In this document: in pieces, positions 23,644-34,712 of the stretch
How the letters are laid out: every line of letters starts with the position of its first letter
Numbering within the stretch: position 1 is the stretch's first letter
From: Dipodascopsis uninucleata var. uninucleata
Taxonomy: Eukaryota; Ascomycota; Lipomycetes; Lipomycetales; Lipomycetaceae
Direction: 5' to 3'
Assembly: GCA_030568195.1 (NCBI GenBank)
Contig: JAJLTO010000004.1
Location: forward strand, 186,001 to 250,000
Length of the DNA: 64,000 nt
The notes under the pieces: model-generated
The model's database searches: none
What the model was told of the DNA's origin: nothing
Seen by the model: only the letters and a program-made list of their open reading frames with translations
Program-made: the position numbers and the translations under genes

Positions 23644-25081
23644 TTATACAGATACTAGGAGACGCCAACCGACTATAGAATATCTGGTCATTACTGCAAA
23701 AACCACGGATGCTGCTACTATGGCCCCGCAAAAATATATCGCTCCATCATAGCCTGCAGGTGTCTTTAACAAGGCACCCGCAATAGGCGTTCCCACCAGC
23801 AAGCCAATACCGGTAAATGATAAGCCCATACCTATGCGTGTACCTACGACCTCTATGTCCCTCGTTATAGAGACAATAACAGGCGCTGGAAGAGACACAA
23901 AGGCTCCAGAGAAAAACCCATAAGCAACACTGAACACAAACAAACCGGCAGATTCGCGAACAGCAAGCCAGCAGAAGGCGCAGATCATAGTAGAGAAACC
24001 AAAAGGAAGACCAATATTTATCGGCCCAATCTTGTCAGCAATGAAGTTTGGTAGAATTCGGCCAAAACATGATGCCGCGTTCATAATGGCAATCAAATAA
24101 AATGCTGTCTTTGAAGTTAAAATGTTCTTGTCAATTGCAAATGACTGAATATAGTAAAATGGAATATAGACGCCGACGAACGTAAAAAAGGTAGATAACA
24201 CAAACAAAAGAAATGCAGAGTCATGAAAAGCAGACTTATCCCATAGGATACGCGCTTTCAGAGGCTTAACGCGCAATCTCATAAAAATAATGGAATACAT
24301 TTGGGTCACCAGGACAATAAGTCCGAGAATTCGAGTAGTCCATGCGAAGCCAATTCGCGGTTGTAGCTTGTGAAATACAATAGGAAAGATTAGACCACCA
24401 AGGGAAGAACCACTATTTGCAATACCAGTAGCAAACACCCGCTTCGTAGAGAAATAACTTGGTATAATAGCAACACTAGGCACAAAGATACAGCCAGCTC
24501 CAAGACCTATACACACGCCCTGCGCTAGAAGAACTTGCCAGTACTCAGTTGCCAAACTAAGCATCATAAGACCGAGAACAGTGAGACAAGTGCCTGTTAT
24601 AAGCAGTTCTCTGAGATAGCCTTTGTCAAAGAGAGCGCCTGTAACGATTCCACCGAGAAGCAGAAGGAAAGATTGAAGAGAGCCAATCCATGCAAAATCG
24701 CTCGGCGACTTATTTGATAAATGAATATCAGTGTAATAAGTTTCAAATACACCAAACGTGCTCGATATACCCCTGCAGTAAGAGAGAAGCACTGTTAATA
24801 AGAATTCTACCATCTGAAAGACAGCACGTTAAAAAAAGCACTTACCAACTATTCATAGTCAGAAAGAAGGAACCGAGAACTTGCATCCAGGCAACTAATC
24901 CACCGTTGGGTATTTCCAGACCAGTATTCTTCTCGTAATCTTGATCCTCCGCAAAATCTTCACTCCGGTCTACCAGCTGATCACCGTTTTTTGGACCACA
25001 GTCGTCGGTTTGCAGTTGCATATCCTTCGCGGTCTTCTGGAGATCCTTTTCGCCAATATCGACGTTCATTATATCGGTCAT
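23644..25081 (-). CDS. MFS transporter, monocarboxylate-permease (MCH) type
   Basis: Two exons, complement(23644..24772, 24846..25081), give 454 aa. The hydrophilic N-terminus ends in the family entry motif NGGLVAWMQVLGSFF. Splicing yields NSWGISSTFGVFETYY, typical of the MCT/MCH subfamily, followed by about 12 hydrophobic segments (e.g. FIPYY-type loop SFAIDKN, GRILPNFIADKIGP). Substrate is not predictable: S. cerevisiae Mch proteins include a riboflavin importer and several orphans. Inside the 73-nt intron an earlier TTTCAG could serve as acceptor, but it would create an immediate TGA, so the CTGCAG at 24773-24778 is chosen. Confidence 0.86.
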
Positions 25082-26397
25082 ATTGTATGTAAGAATATTG
25101 AATTAGAATATAAAGAACAGTGCACACATGCTAGATTATGGACGAGCTGGTCTACACATTCGATTCGCCTTTACGTTTTCACACTGCTGTCAACGTGCAA
25201 GACCAGATGCTTGTACTCTCGTGACAGTTTTCTTATGTACAGCGTGTTACGACACGACACTAGTAGTAGCTTACGCGAGTGATGCTTTGGAAATTGCGTC
25301 AGAATATTAATCTTTTTTTGTCATTCAAGTTGCTATCTCAGCGAATGACTAATAGAACAATACTTGTGTATGACTTGGTCCAATATTCGAGAATGCCTGG
25401 ACCATAAAAACAAAAAAGTAGCGATATAGATAGACTGTCTACTAACGAGTCTATTCAATAGGGCAACAATCCAGGGGAGCTACTTGAAGAGTGAGAGTAG
25501 TAGTACAACAACTATACATGAATGTGAAGCATCATGTACTGGCAACACTTACGATCTGCTAGTTAACTAGCTGACTATGCAAATTCTGATTTGGACCTGC
25601 TTCGCGGAATTGAATGCCGATGGCACCAAATTGGCTTCTACTATGTTTCTTAGTTTTCTCTCTATTATACTTTGCGAAGTAAATAAAATTTTAACCTTCT
25701 GTCGGAGAGCTCTATTGCATAATCAATCGGTAATAATTGACACATAGCTGACTAAATTCCGCTCTGAAATGACTATAGTTCAGACTTTAGGAGGACTAAA
25801 AAAATCCCACTTACCGTTAACCGCATTGTTTTCCGAGACTTTGGAAGAACAAAAGACTTGGTTTTCCACTGTGCACTTATACTCGACAGACATTGTTTGT
25901 ATTCCTCACAGAACTAAAAGTTGGTTGAATTGCTCCGCACTATTAAGCCAAGAGATATACAGTGTAATGGAAGTTTTGTGACCATATGTAGTAGTCTTAT
26001 GGCATCGAGGTAACTATTCTCGGTAGTTCAACGAGCTATTCGCTTATATGGTTTCACCGCACGCAATAATATGTTGATGTTACTAGATATATAGCCGACG
26101 CTATTACAACAGCAGCTTCCGCCGTTGCCACTAACATAGGACCTGATCACTTCCCAGTAAATGTGATATATCTATCTAGAGCCTACAGGAGAGTGCGCGA
26201 GTGAGGTCGGCTGCATCAAGCCCTAAAACCTCAGCTAGAAACGCCGTTAAACACTGGAATAGATCTAGTACTAATGTCCGCTTTTCAGACCTATTAAGGG
26301 TAAGGTGTAGTACAGGCAACGAATTTAAACAATAATAGTAAGCAGGGTTAAGTAAACTAAAATGGTAAAAAAAAGAAAAAAAGACAATAAAAAATTA
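25082..26397. other. MFS-gene promoter region and tRNA-Ala downstream region
   Basis: 1.3 kb without a supported gene. It contains a perfect 12-nt palindrome CTAGTTAACTAG near 25559 and no LTR-like ends. The open frame near 25.77 kb shows no family features. Much of this should be the transporter promoter. Confidence 0.3.
26389..26394 (-). terminator. Pol III terminator of tRNA-Ala
   Basis: A T6 run on the minus strand begins 4 nt past the tRNA 3' end; longer T-runs follow (T7 and T8). Confidence 0.8.
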
Positions 26398-26471
26398 TGG
26401 ACAACTCCGGAATCGAACCGGGGACCTCCCGCATGCTAAGCGGACGTGATAACCAACTACACCAGATGCCC
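26398..26471 (-). tRNA. tRNA-Ala(AGC)
   Basis: 74 nt, no intron. On the minus strand the acceptor GGGCATC pairs with GTTGTCC and has a G3:U70 wobble, the alanine identity element. The discriminator is A. The anticodon loop TTAGCAT gives AGC, and the T-arm is CCCGG-TTCGATT-CCGGA. One U:U mismatch is present in the acceptor stem. The gene is divergent from BRF1, whose product transcribes it. Confidence 0.95.
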
Positions 26472-26874
26472 CCAACTGTTAAAGTAAAAGGTAGCACTCT
26501 CTCTATAATGTGAAAACTTTTCCAAATTATTTTCTTGCCCACTGCGTCTATTTTTACTAAACATTCTAGTCGTGTCAGGTTCAGCAACTCTTCTGATCAA
26601 GAAAGGCCTCTGAGATATCACGAGAAGCGCAACTGGCTGTTTTCCTTGTTCCAAGTCTACGAGTAAGGTCTACTAGAAGTGTATGCAATTTATCATTAAC
26701 GGGAAACCGGTAGTCGGCTTCTGCCTGCGTCTTTTTTAATCATCAGTTCTGTAATACTCAGTTTAAGGCAGACATAGCAGTAGTGGTGAAGTCACCTCAG
26801 AAATAACTCGCAGCCCTATACTGCGTACGGCAACACAGTTGTTTAGAAATAGCGTGATATTTCTCGCATAGAAA
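26472..26874. promoter_or_regulatory. tRNA-Ala / BRF1 divergent spacer
   Basis: 403 nt between the tRNA 5' end and the BRF1 ATG, containing the BRF1 promoter. No clear TATA box close to the start. Confidence 0.35.
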
Positions 26875-28447
26875 ATGGCACCGAGGCCTGCATGTAAAAA
26901 CTGTGGTGCGACTACCTTCGAGCACGACAATGCTGCTGGTAACGTCGTGTGTACTGCCTGTGGTTACTTATTTGAAGAATCCCAGATCGTGTCTGAAGTT
27001 ACCTTTGGTGAGGCGTCAAATGGTGCTGCAGTTGTACAGGGAAGTTTTGTCGGCGCAGATCAAGGTGAGAAAAATTTTGTATGGCGAGCTCGCTAATAGA
27101 ATGTCTGTTGTTCTGTTTTCAGTGTACTAACTTGCTTACTTGCTTGGACAGCATTCGCACGTAATTCTGGAGGCGGCTTTCGAAAAAATGGTTCGTGGGA
27201 GAGTCGTGAACAGACGCTGGCAAATGGTATGTGGTCTCCGTAAGAATTTAATCTTATATTGTGATGACGCTAACATGGCTCTTCTTACAGGCAAACGAAG
27301 AATTATGAATCTTGCCAATGCGCTCAAGCTTCCAGAATTCATTGGTGAAGCTGCAAACAGATGGTTTCAATTGGCTGTCACTCATAACTTTGTGCAAGGT
27401 CGAAGATCACAGTACGTTGTTGCTGCCTGTTTGTATGTAGCCTGCCGTCAACAAGAAACCACGCACATGCTGATTGACTTTGCGGACTTACTTCAGGTGT
27501 CTGTGTTTGCTATTGGTGCTACATATTTAAAGCTTGTCAAGGTCCTACAGATTAAAAAGATTCCTCTTATAGATCCGTCTATTTACATTCAAAGGTTTGC
27601 CGTTCGTCTTGAGTTTGGTACCGAAACACGCAAAGTCATGAACGATGCTGTGCGTTTGGTTCAGCGCATGGGTAAAGACTGGCTACATCAGGGTCGAAGA
27701 CCAGCGGGCGTAGCCGGTGCATGTCTGCTTGTTGCAGCAAGAATGAATAATTTCCGCCGAAGTAAAGCTGAGATTGTTCATGTCGCTAAAGTTGCCGAAG
27801 ATACTATTCAGCGTCGATTAGATGAATTCAAGCACACTGCTGCAGGCCAGCTCACGGTCCAGGACTTCCGTGGAACGAACATTGAGTCGGAGGCTGATCC
27901 GCCATCATTCACGAAGCATCGCAACAGAGAGGTAGCCGAACTACGGGAGCGCGAGGCGAAACTGCGTCTTGCTGATGCAGCAGTTAACGAAGCAGAGCGA
28001 GTAGTTGCGCATGATTTGGATGAGACATTAATGGACAGAAGTTTTCAGAAAATATCGGATATTATCACGGAAGGATCAAACGATCAGTCTAGTAGCAAAA
28101 TATTTAGTGAAGACTCCGAAAATCTCTCAGACGTAGATGATGATGAAATTCAGTCTTTCATGCTTAACGAGCAGGAGGTTGAAATCAAGTCTCAAGTCTG
28201 GGAGCAAATTAATCGGGAATATCTGATCGAGCAAGAACAAAAACGGTTGAAGTTTGAGGCCGATCAGAAGGCAGGAATTGTGCGTGCTCCTCGAAAGCGC
28301 AAACGCAATAAACCTCGAGATTCTACGACCGAAAATCTCCCTGAAACGCCTGCAGAGAGTGCTAAAGCTATGCTACAGAAGAAAGCATTCTCTAAAAAGA
28401 TCAACTATGCTGCGTTGGATCACCTTTTCAACAAGGCGAAAAAATAA
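26875..28447 (+). CDS. BRF1: TFIIIB subunit Brf1
   Basis: Three exons, 26875..27064, 27152..27226, 27291..28447, give 473 aa; introns are 87 and 64 nt and all phases fit. The N-terminal zinc ribbon has CKNC and CTAC (Cys 7, 10, 26, 29), followed by the B-reader/linker IVSEVTFGEASNGAAVVQGS. Two cyclin folds follow (NRWFQLAVTHNFVQGRRSQ, RMGKDWLHQGRRPAGVAGA). The acidic and basic C-terminus matches the Brf1 homology blocks that contact TBP and Pol III. The 75-nt middle exon gives FARNSGGGFRKNGSWESRE, needed to join ribbon and core. It acts at all Pol III genes with BDP1, also in this window. Confidence 0.95.
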
Positions 28448-28772
28448 TCTCGTCCGCCAACAAGTGCATCTGCAGTTGTATAACGGTTCTTTGGTTTTAA
28501 TTGTCTATTGTAACGATAACGATTACTTTGACATTTTGGAGTATGTGTGCATGGCGCGTGGTATTTTATTTCTATTGGTGGCTGATATTTTAAAAAATAT
28601 TTCGTTTCATTTCGTGCGCGTGTCGGAATATATAGATGAGTAATATTTATGGCGTCTGTATTGATTTTGTGTTACTTTGTATACTAGATGTTTATTGATA
28701 TAATAGTTGAGTACCGGCTACAATGATAAAATTTATGACAATAATGAGCTATTAAAAGAGTGTACAATTAGT
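28448..28772. other. Convergent 3' spacer BRF1 / RPN13
   Basis: 325 nt, AT-rich, expected to hold both 3' UTRs; nothing else seen. Confidence 0.35.
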
Positions 28773-30084
28773 CTACTCTTGCATATCGTCATTTTCTTGT
28801 GATTGCTGGTTGTTTTCACTTTGTTCTTCCTCAATAGCAGCTCGAATGCCTAGTAAGAAACCTTCGATACCTTCACCACGGTAAGGAAAACCAAGTTCAT
28901 TTGATACAAGTTGACCAACATTCGACCCCTCAGATGATCTCAGTGTTTGACTCAAACTGTTTAGGCCTTGGAGAAACTGAGGAGACTGTATTACACGAAG
29001 TAACTCAGGCTTAGTGTGAGGGATCCCTTCTGGCAAAAACTCATATAGGCCGTCCAATTTAGGTGACGATCGGTCGAGGCTATTGACATACGCGATCATT
29101 CGGGCAGGTGTAATAACGTCGACTAGATTCACAATTGGCGTACCAGAAGATGATGTCGGGTTATCTCCTGCTGGCGGAACAACGATCGATCGTAACAGTG
29201 ATGTGATATTGAGCCCTCTTTAAAAGAAACAAAATAACAACCATATATTAATAAAATAACCTTGATAACATATAAACAGAACAATTAAAAAGTAATAGCA
29301 ATGACATCTGCATTAATACATCTAACAATTAATACTTCAGTAGTTGAGACCAGTATGAGGGCGCAAGAAGCGAGCAGTGAGTCACGTTATTACTCTTCAT
29401 AGACACACCTCTTCGTTCTCAAGATACTATCCGTAATATGCTCATGAGATCTCATTATACATTATCCGTGATAGACACTCAATCTCTATTCACAGCATTA
29501 CTAGTATAACCTCAAAATAATACAAATCATTCCTTATCTTCTACAAGTTTAAAAATAAATAAAGCGTAAACTCACTGGGCAGCTTGGTCGGGCGCAGATG
29601 AATCAGTCATCTCAACGTCTCCTGTAGCAATAGCAGTATTATCTTGATTGGTAGCACTTTCATCTTCGTCATTCACGAAAGTGTCTTCCAGTAAAGCATT
29701 AACCTTCTTGGATATTTCCAAATCCGTTTCAGTAAGCTTGTTCAGCTCGTCGGACGCTGGTGCATCTTGCATCCAGAAGAATATTCGCTGACTTGAACTA
29801 TTAAATTTAAGCACGTATACTCGTCCAGTCTCGCACTGAGAAACCGGTAGCCACTCAGCTTCTCCAGGAAAAATCATCAATTCATCTTTCTCTAGATCTG
29901 GATTGCCCTTTGATGATCCTCGTGGCTCCCATACGAATGATACCAGCGATGGATCTTCATCCGTGGGACGACTTAGAGTGATCTTGCCTTTGTATGGCAA
30001 TGGTGTCAGGCGTTTCGATGGAGGATTGAAATCAACTCGTCCTGCTTTGAATGTCAAAGGCTGTGCCGTGGCCGTTTCCGCCAT
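28773..30084 (-). CDS. RPN13: 26S proteasome ubiquitin receptor Rpn13/ADRM1
   Basis: Two exons, complement(28773..29217, 29576..30084), give 317 aa. Exon 1 carries the Pru domain (FKAGRVDFNPPSKRLTP, FVWEPRGSS, DELMIFPGEAEW, RVYVLKFNSSSQRIFFWMQ), which binds ubiquitin and Rpn2. Exon 2 carries the DEUBAD domain (NLVDVITPARMIAYVNS, GIEGFLLGIRAAIEEE), which in ADRM1 binds the deubiquitinase UCH37/UCHL5. S. cerevisiae Rpn13 has only Pru, so this is the ancestral two-domain form. The 358-nt intron is the longest in the window. Without splicing the frame stops just after the Pru domain, giving a yeast-like short protein. Confidence 0.93.
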
Positions 30085-30158
30085 TATATTATATTTGAGA
30101 AACTTAAAATCCGATCAAGGATCCTTCAGGCAGGATATATTTTTTATTTATAGTCAAG

Positions 30159-30441
30159 ATGGACTTCCAGAAGGTAAATATAAACTGGAGAGATGAATAT
30201 TTACGCTATGTTAAGGAAGCGCATAGGCTGAAAGTCAGGTCAGCCTTGTACCCAAAGTTACGTACAATATATTATATACGTAAATGTGATACTGATTTGA
30301 TAATAGTGCAGAACATTGCAATCACCACGTAAGTTTCTATCTCAATCCCAATTTTCTCTAGACTTCTTATAGCGATTTCATTACTCAAGGAACTGGTTTT
30401 ATCTAATAAACTATCTTTCTAGTAATTTGAGACGCTCTTGA
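30159..30441 (+). CDS. Possible small protein, weakly like F1-ATPase epsilon (ATP15)
   Basis: An ATG at 30159 opens 56 codons up to a good donor (GTAAGTTT at 30329). A matching acceptor (CTAATAAACTATCTTTCTAG, ending 30422) adds a six-residue tail, giving 62 aa. Unspliced, it stops at 30332 with 57 aa. Residues EYLRYVKEAHRLKVRSALYP resemble the YxRY...VRxAL core of the mitochondrial ATP synthase epsilon subunit (about 60 aa in yeast), but the usual AGLSY motif is not clear. It starts only 75 nt from the divergent RPN13 ATG. It could equally be non-coding leader of RPT5. Low certainty. Confidence 0.3.
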
Positions 30442-30480
30442 AAATTACATTTAGCAGAATTACGGATTTTGTTGCGCTGG

Positions 30481-30488
30481 TATAAATA
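30481..30488 (+). promoter_or_regulatory. TATA box upstream of RPT5
   Basis: TATAAATA, 224 nt before the RPT5 ATG in the RPN13-RPT5 intergenic region. No GGTGGCAAA (Rpn4/PACE) site was found on either strand between the two genes, unlike S. cerevisiae proteasome promoters. Confidence 0.45.
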
Positions 30489-30711
30489 GCGATTGAAGAA
30501 GAGTACGCAAAGGATCAGTCAGCAACATAAGCACTTAAAATCAGCAGTACCGCTACCGTAAAAGTGCTCTAGTTATAGCGAAGATATCTCGATTTCATCC
30601 GCAGCGTCTTATATAGTGATTCATTGATCGAAATTACTGTGATATCATATTTCTGAGATAGTATTGCGTATACAAGTCATTTGCAAAGAAGAATAATATT
30701 GTTAAGAAGCG

Positions 30712-32107
30712 ATGGCAACACTCGAAGATCTGGAAGCCCTCGAGCGGCAAAACGATGCTGAGATGGTTGACGTCTCAGCCGAAGGAAAGGATAATGATGA
30801 ATTAGATGATGACATATTAAATGCTTCTACAGCAGATATAATCAGCCGTCGAAGACTTTTGGAAAATGATATTAAAGTATTAAGATCAGAAGTTCAGCGA
30901 CTGACACACGAGAAGACCACAATGACAGAAAGAATCAAGGATAACCAGGAGAAGATTGAAAATAACAGGCAACTTCCATATTTGGTTGGCAATGTTGTAG
31001 AGATTCTTGATATGGATCCGAATAGCGAGGACTTGGAAGAGGGTGCGAATGTTGATTTGGATGCCACTCGTGTTGGAAAGTCTGCTGTAATAAAGACATC
31101 CACGCGACAGACTATATTTTTACCTTTAATTGGATTGGTAGACTCCGAGAAGTTGAAACCTGGCGATCTCATTGGTGTTAATAAGGATTCTTATTTGATA
31201 TTGGATACTCTCCCAGCAGAATATGATAGCAGAGTAAAGGCAATGGAAGTTGATGAGAAGCCTACTGAAACTTATGCGGATATTGGTGGTCTTGACAAGC
31301 AGATTGAGGAACTCGTTGAAGCTGTCGTTCTGCCAATGAAGCAGTCTGAGAAATTCAAGAAGCTTGGAATTAAGCCACCAAAAGGTATCTATTATTTACA
31401 GTTTCTCTTCTAAATTTTACTCTTCGACCTTTGACTAACTCTATGATATAGGTGCTCTTATGTATGGTCCTCCCGGTACAGGTAAGACTCTTCTTGCAAG
31501 AGCTTGTGCTGCTCAAACAAACGCAACATTTTTGAAGCTTGCTGGTCCACAGCTTGTTCAAATGTTTATAGGAGACGGTGCCAAGTTGGTGCGAGATGCA
31601 TTTTCCTTAGCAAAGGAGAAAGCACCAGCCATTATTTTCATTGATGAGTTGGATGCTGTTGGAACGAAGCGATTTGACTCAGATAAGTCTGGTGATCGAG
31701 AAGTACAACGAACTATGCTTGAGCTTCTTAATCAGCTTGATGGTTTCAGTAGTGATGATCGAGTAAAAGTTCTGGCAGCTACTAATCGTGTTGATGTTTT
31801 GGATCCTGCGTTACTACGAAGTGGTCGTTTAGATCGAAAGATCGAGTTTCCTCTTCCGAATGAAGAGGCAAGAGCAGGTATTTTACAAATTCACTCGAGA
31901 AAGATGACTGTAGATGATTCTATCAACTGGCAGGAGCTTGCTCGAAGTACTGATGAATTCAACGGAGCTCAGTTGAAGGCTGTTGCCGTTGAAGCTGGTA
32001 TGATTGCACTTCGAAATGGTCAGAGCAAGATCCGACATGAAGATTTTGTTGAGGCAACCACAGAGGTCCAGGCCAGAAAATCTAAGACCGTATCATTCTA
32101 TGCTTAA
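30712..32107 (+). CDS. RPT5: 26S proteasome AAA-ATPase subunit Rpt5
   Basis: Exons 30712..31384 and 31452..32107 give 442 aa; the 67-nt intron has a GACTAAC branch. Order: N-terminal coiled coil ([19 protein letters not shown]), OB domain, then AAA module with Walker A GPPGTGKT, Walker [15 protein letters not shown], sensor ATNRVD and arginine fingers in [13 protein letters not shown]. The C-terminus SKTVSFYA is the HbYX-type tail that docks into the 20S alpha ring, and the FYA ending is typical of Rpt5. It unfolds and translocates substrates in the regulatory particle base. It is divergent from RPN13. Confidence 0.97.
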
Positions 32108-32302
32108 GCTACCTATATCGTACATTTGGAACCTTTAATTATCCTCAAGGAACATAGCTCCATTTACGGTGTTTCGTGTTATGTTAAAACCATAACCAAA
32201 GTATGCATTTGATTTTCTCTATTTACTAAACTTAGCTTGATTTGTTCGTCTCTTATGCTTATTGTTGATAATATATATTATATACACAGTAACATTGAAA
32301 TT

Positions 32303-33785
32303 TCATGTATTTATGAAAGTCAAAAGGCTGGTTTTTATAAGGTCACTATTAAGGCCTTTTCCTATCATTACTATTTTTCCCTCGCTGGTCGTGACTGCAG
32401 AATTCTGAGAAGGAACTGGTAAAACGTCATAAACGTCGCGTACACCTTGAATTATATAAACCTTTTCGTCCAATCCGTCAGATTCTTTTAATACTATTCT
32501 GGCTTTCAGTCTGTGTAGCTCAACTACATGAGGCTGGCTCTTATCATAAGAATCAGATTGTGGTACTAAATTTTCCCAGAGTAGTTGTCGAAGCCATAAA
32601 TCAAATTTGTCAAACTGCGACTTTGAGAATGAATTTATCAAAAAGCTTATTGTAGTTATACGCTGTGAATGCGCCAAACAGAGAGAAGTTAGTACTTATG
32701 GTTGCCAGTAAATGCAATATGAATAGGCCATATGACACTTACATGATCATGATGAGATCTAATATTAGACATTTTCAAGGACTCCCATCTTGAGGAATCA
32801 TCATTAACGGTGGATATATCTAATATAGCAGTAAGATCGTCAATCTTCGAGAATGAAGACTCTATGATTGTTGCTACGCCATTTATGCTAGCTATCCGTT
32901 TCTTAATATCATCTAGCTCTGACCTCTTGATGAGATCGCATTTGTTCATAACAATGACATCTGCGTATGAAATTTGAATGTAGGCAGTAGATGTAAGTAC
33001 GAGATCTGAAGATGCACCAGCAGCCCCAATTTGCTCACTCTCAGTCTGATGATGGTCATCTACGGTGGCATCATCTAGATTCTTGATAATATTTGAGGCA
33101 TCGACAACAGTGACAATGCCATCAAGACATATAGATGATGCAAGCGCGGAATCCAGCCAAAACATTTGCGCAATAGGACCCGGATCTGCCAGTCCAGTGG
33201 TCTCAAGCAAAATGTAATCGAATTTCCCTTTTTTCTCCATAAGAGCCTCAAGAGCAGCTACACCATTATCTTTCACTGAGCAACATAGGCATCCGTTCCC
33301 TAGTTCGAGCCATTCGGTATATGTCTTGTCGCCAGAACTCACAGTAAGTGCTTTCTCTATATCCGATGAATCCCCAAATTCTGATACAGTAGGAAATTAG
33401 TCCTTACAATATTTTAATAAATCATATAAGTTTGTATTACCGTTCATTATAACTGCGATCTTCTTGTCGGTCTGCGTCATGATGTAATTTAACAACGACC
33501 TATTATATAAAGTTCATTAGACATGAGATACAGAGGTGATTTACTCAGTAACTTATCATTCGCCTACGATTTGCCAGCACCCAAATATCCAGTAACAATA
33601 GTCAATGGAACTTTTTTCTCGGCGAACAGTTCTTCATCTTCAACCTATGATTCAAAGCATATAGCGTTAGAGACGTTGAGGGGATGCATCACCATTCGTA
33701 TACTAACTTCCTTGTAGGGCGCTGAATTTGTTTTGATGGTTTCTTCAACATCAATGAGTTCAGGTACGTCATCTGTATCATCCAT
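32303..33785 (-). CDS. ZNG1: Zinc-chaperone GTPase, COG0523 (Zng1)
   Basis: Five exons, complement(32303..32662, 32743..33380, 33441..33499, 33568..33644, 33708..33785), give 403 aa; introns are 80, 60, 68 and 63 nt and every phase fits. Exon 1 carries VPELIDVEE, the counterpart of the CPELVPIE docking motif for methionine aminopeptidase, though the motif cysteine reads as valine. Next come Walker [10 protein letters not shown], the metal-binding GCLCC (CxCC), ETTGLADP, the guanine motif NKCD and a C-terminal domain with a His-rich RSHHDHVS junction rebuilt by splicing. ZNG1 hands zinc to methionine aminopeptidase 1. A TTG further upstream (33857) opens the frame, but the ATG at 33785 fits the motif at the N-terminus. 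It is the most intron-rich gene here. Confidence 0.92.
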
Positions 33786-34017
33786 TATGCCTCGATATTG
33801 TGGTCTGTAATCTTTGAGAGTATTTACGCGTAGATCGAAGTGGTGCGCTGACGGCAAACTATACTACAGGCAAGACAAGTTCAGACAAACAATTTAAATT
33901 TCACGAACTTTTTGATGTTGTACATTTGCGTAACTTCTGCGAGACTACATTCCCACAATATCATGATTTACTCGGACTAAAGGACAATCTCTCTTAACTA
34001 TCGCAGAAACATACGAA

Positions 34018-34712
34018 ATGGAATCCAGATTTGTTGGTAGTGGACTAAATCGCGCAACTAGCAGCAACAATGTACCGGTGTCCAGCAGCCGTGGACAAAC
34101 GAGGGATAACAGATCTCTTTACGACATACTACAGGACAATAAAGGTATTTTAGCAAGATGAAGCTGCGAAGAACTACGAAGAAGAAGAAGAGAGTATTTT
34201 TATTAACGTCGATATGTATAGCTCAAAAACAACAACTTCAGGAAGAGCAATATGCGCAACGAAATCAGATGCACAGGCTCGAGGACGACGAGATTGAGTT
34301 TCTGGACACCCTATCAAAGAAAGAAAGGGAGAAGGAACGTGAATTGAAGAACGAAGTAGATAATTACCTGAATAAGTTCAGAGAACGCCAAAGAACCATA
34401 GACAAGAAAATAGCCGTAAGCAGCAGTTCATTATCAGAGCGAGAAAAGCAAGAATACGACGAGAAAATTGCCATGACAGAAGCAGAAAAGTTCATGGCTT
34501 CGCTAGGGAACCGGTTCACAGAGTCTAAAACTATTCTGAAGGAGGGAGAAGAGACAGAAAAAGCTGTAAGTGACGAGAAGAAGCGTAGCTGGGAAGATGA
34601 AGAGTCAAATCAAGAAGAAGAGAAGTCAAAAAGACAGAAAGAATCTATTGAGAAACTGCTGGAGCTACGGAAAAAGAAGAAGAAAGCTCTACCATTTGTT
34701 AAGACTAAATAA
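34018..34712 (+). CDS. NIP30/FAM192A-family nuclear protein
   Basis: Exons 34018..34144 and 34222..34712 give 205 aa; the 77-nt intron has a GTATTT donor. The spliced N-terminus (SLYDILQDNKAQKQQLQEE) runs into the NIP30 domain core MHRLEDDEIEFLDTLSKKE. A long charged coiled coil and a lysine-rich tail (RKKKKKALPFVKTK) follow. In mammals the family member PIP30/FAM192A binds the PA28-gamma proteasome activator in the nucleus; most fungi are not known to have PA28-gamma, so the partner here is unknown. It is divergent from ZNG1 with 232 nt between starts. Confidence 0.8.

Noticed and set aside
25559-25570. 12-nt palindrome CTAGTTAACTAG
   Set aside because: Isolated, with no partner repeat, gene or transposon end; palindromes of this length occur by chance at this scale.
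18145-26874. LTR remnants next to the two tRNA genes
   Set aside because: Both flanks were read for TG...CA ends and paired repeats because tRNA genes are common insertion targets; none was seen.
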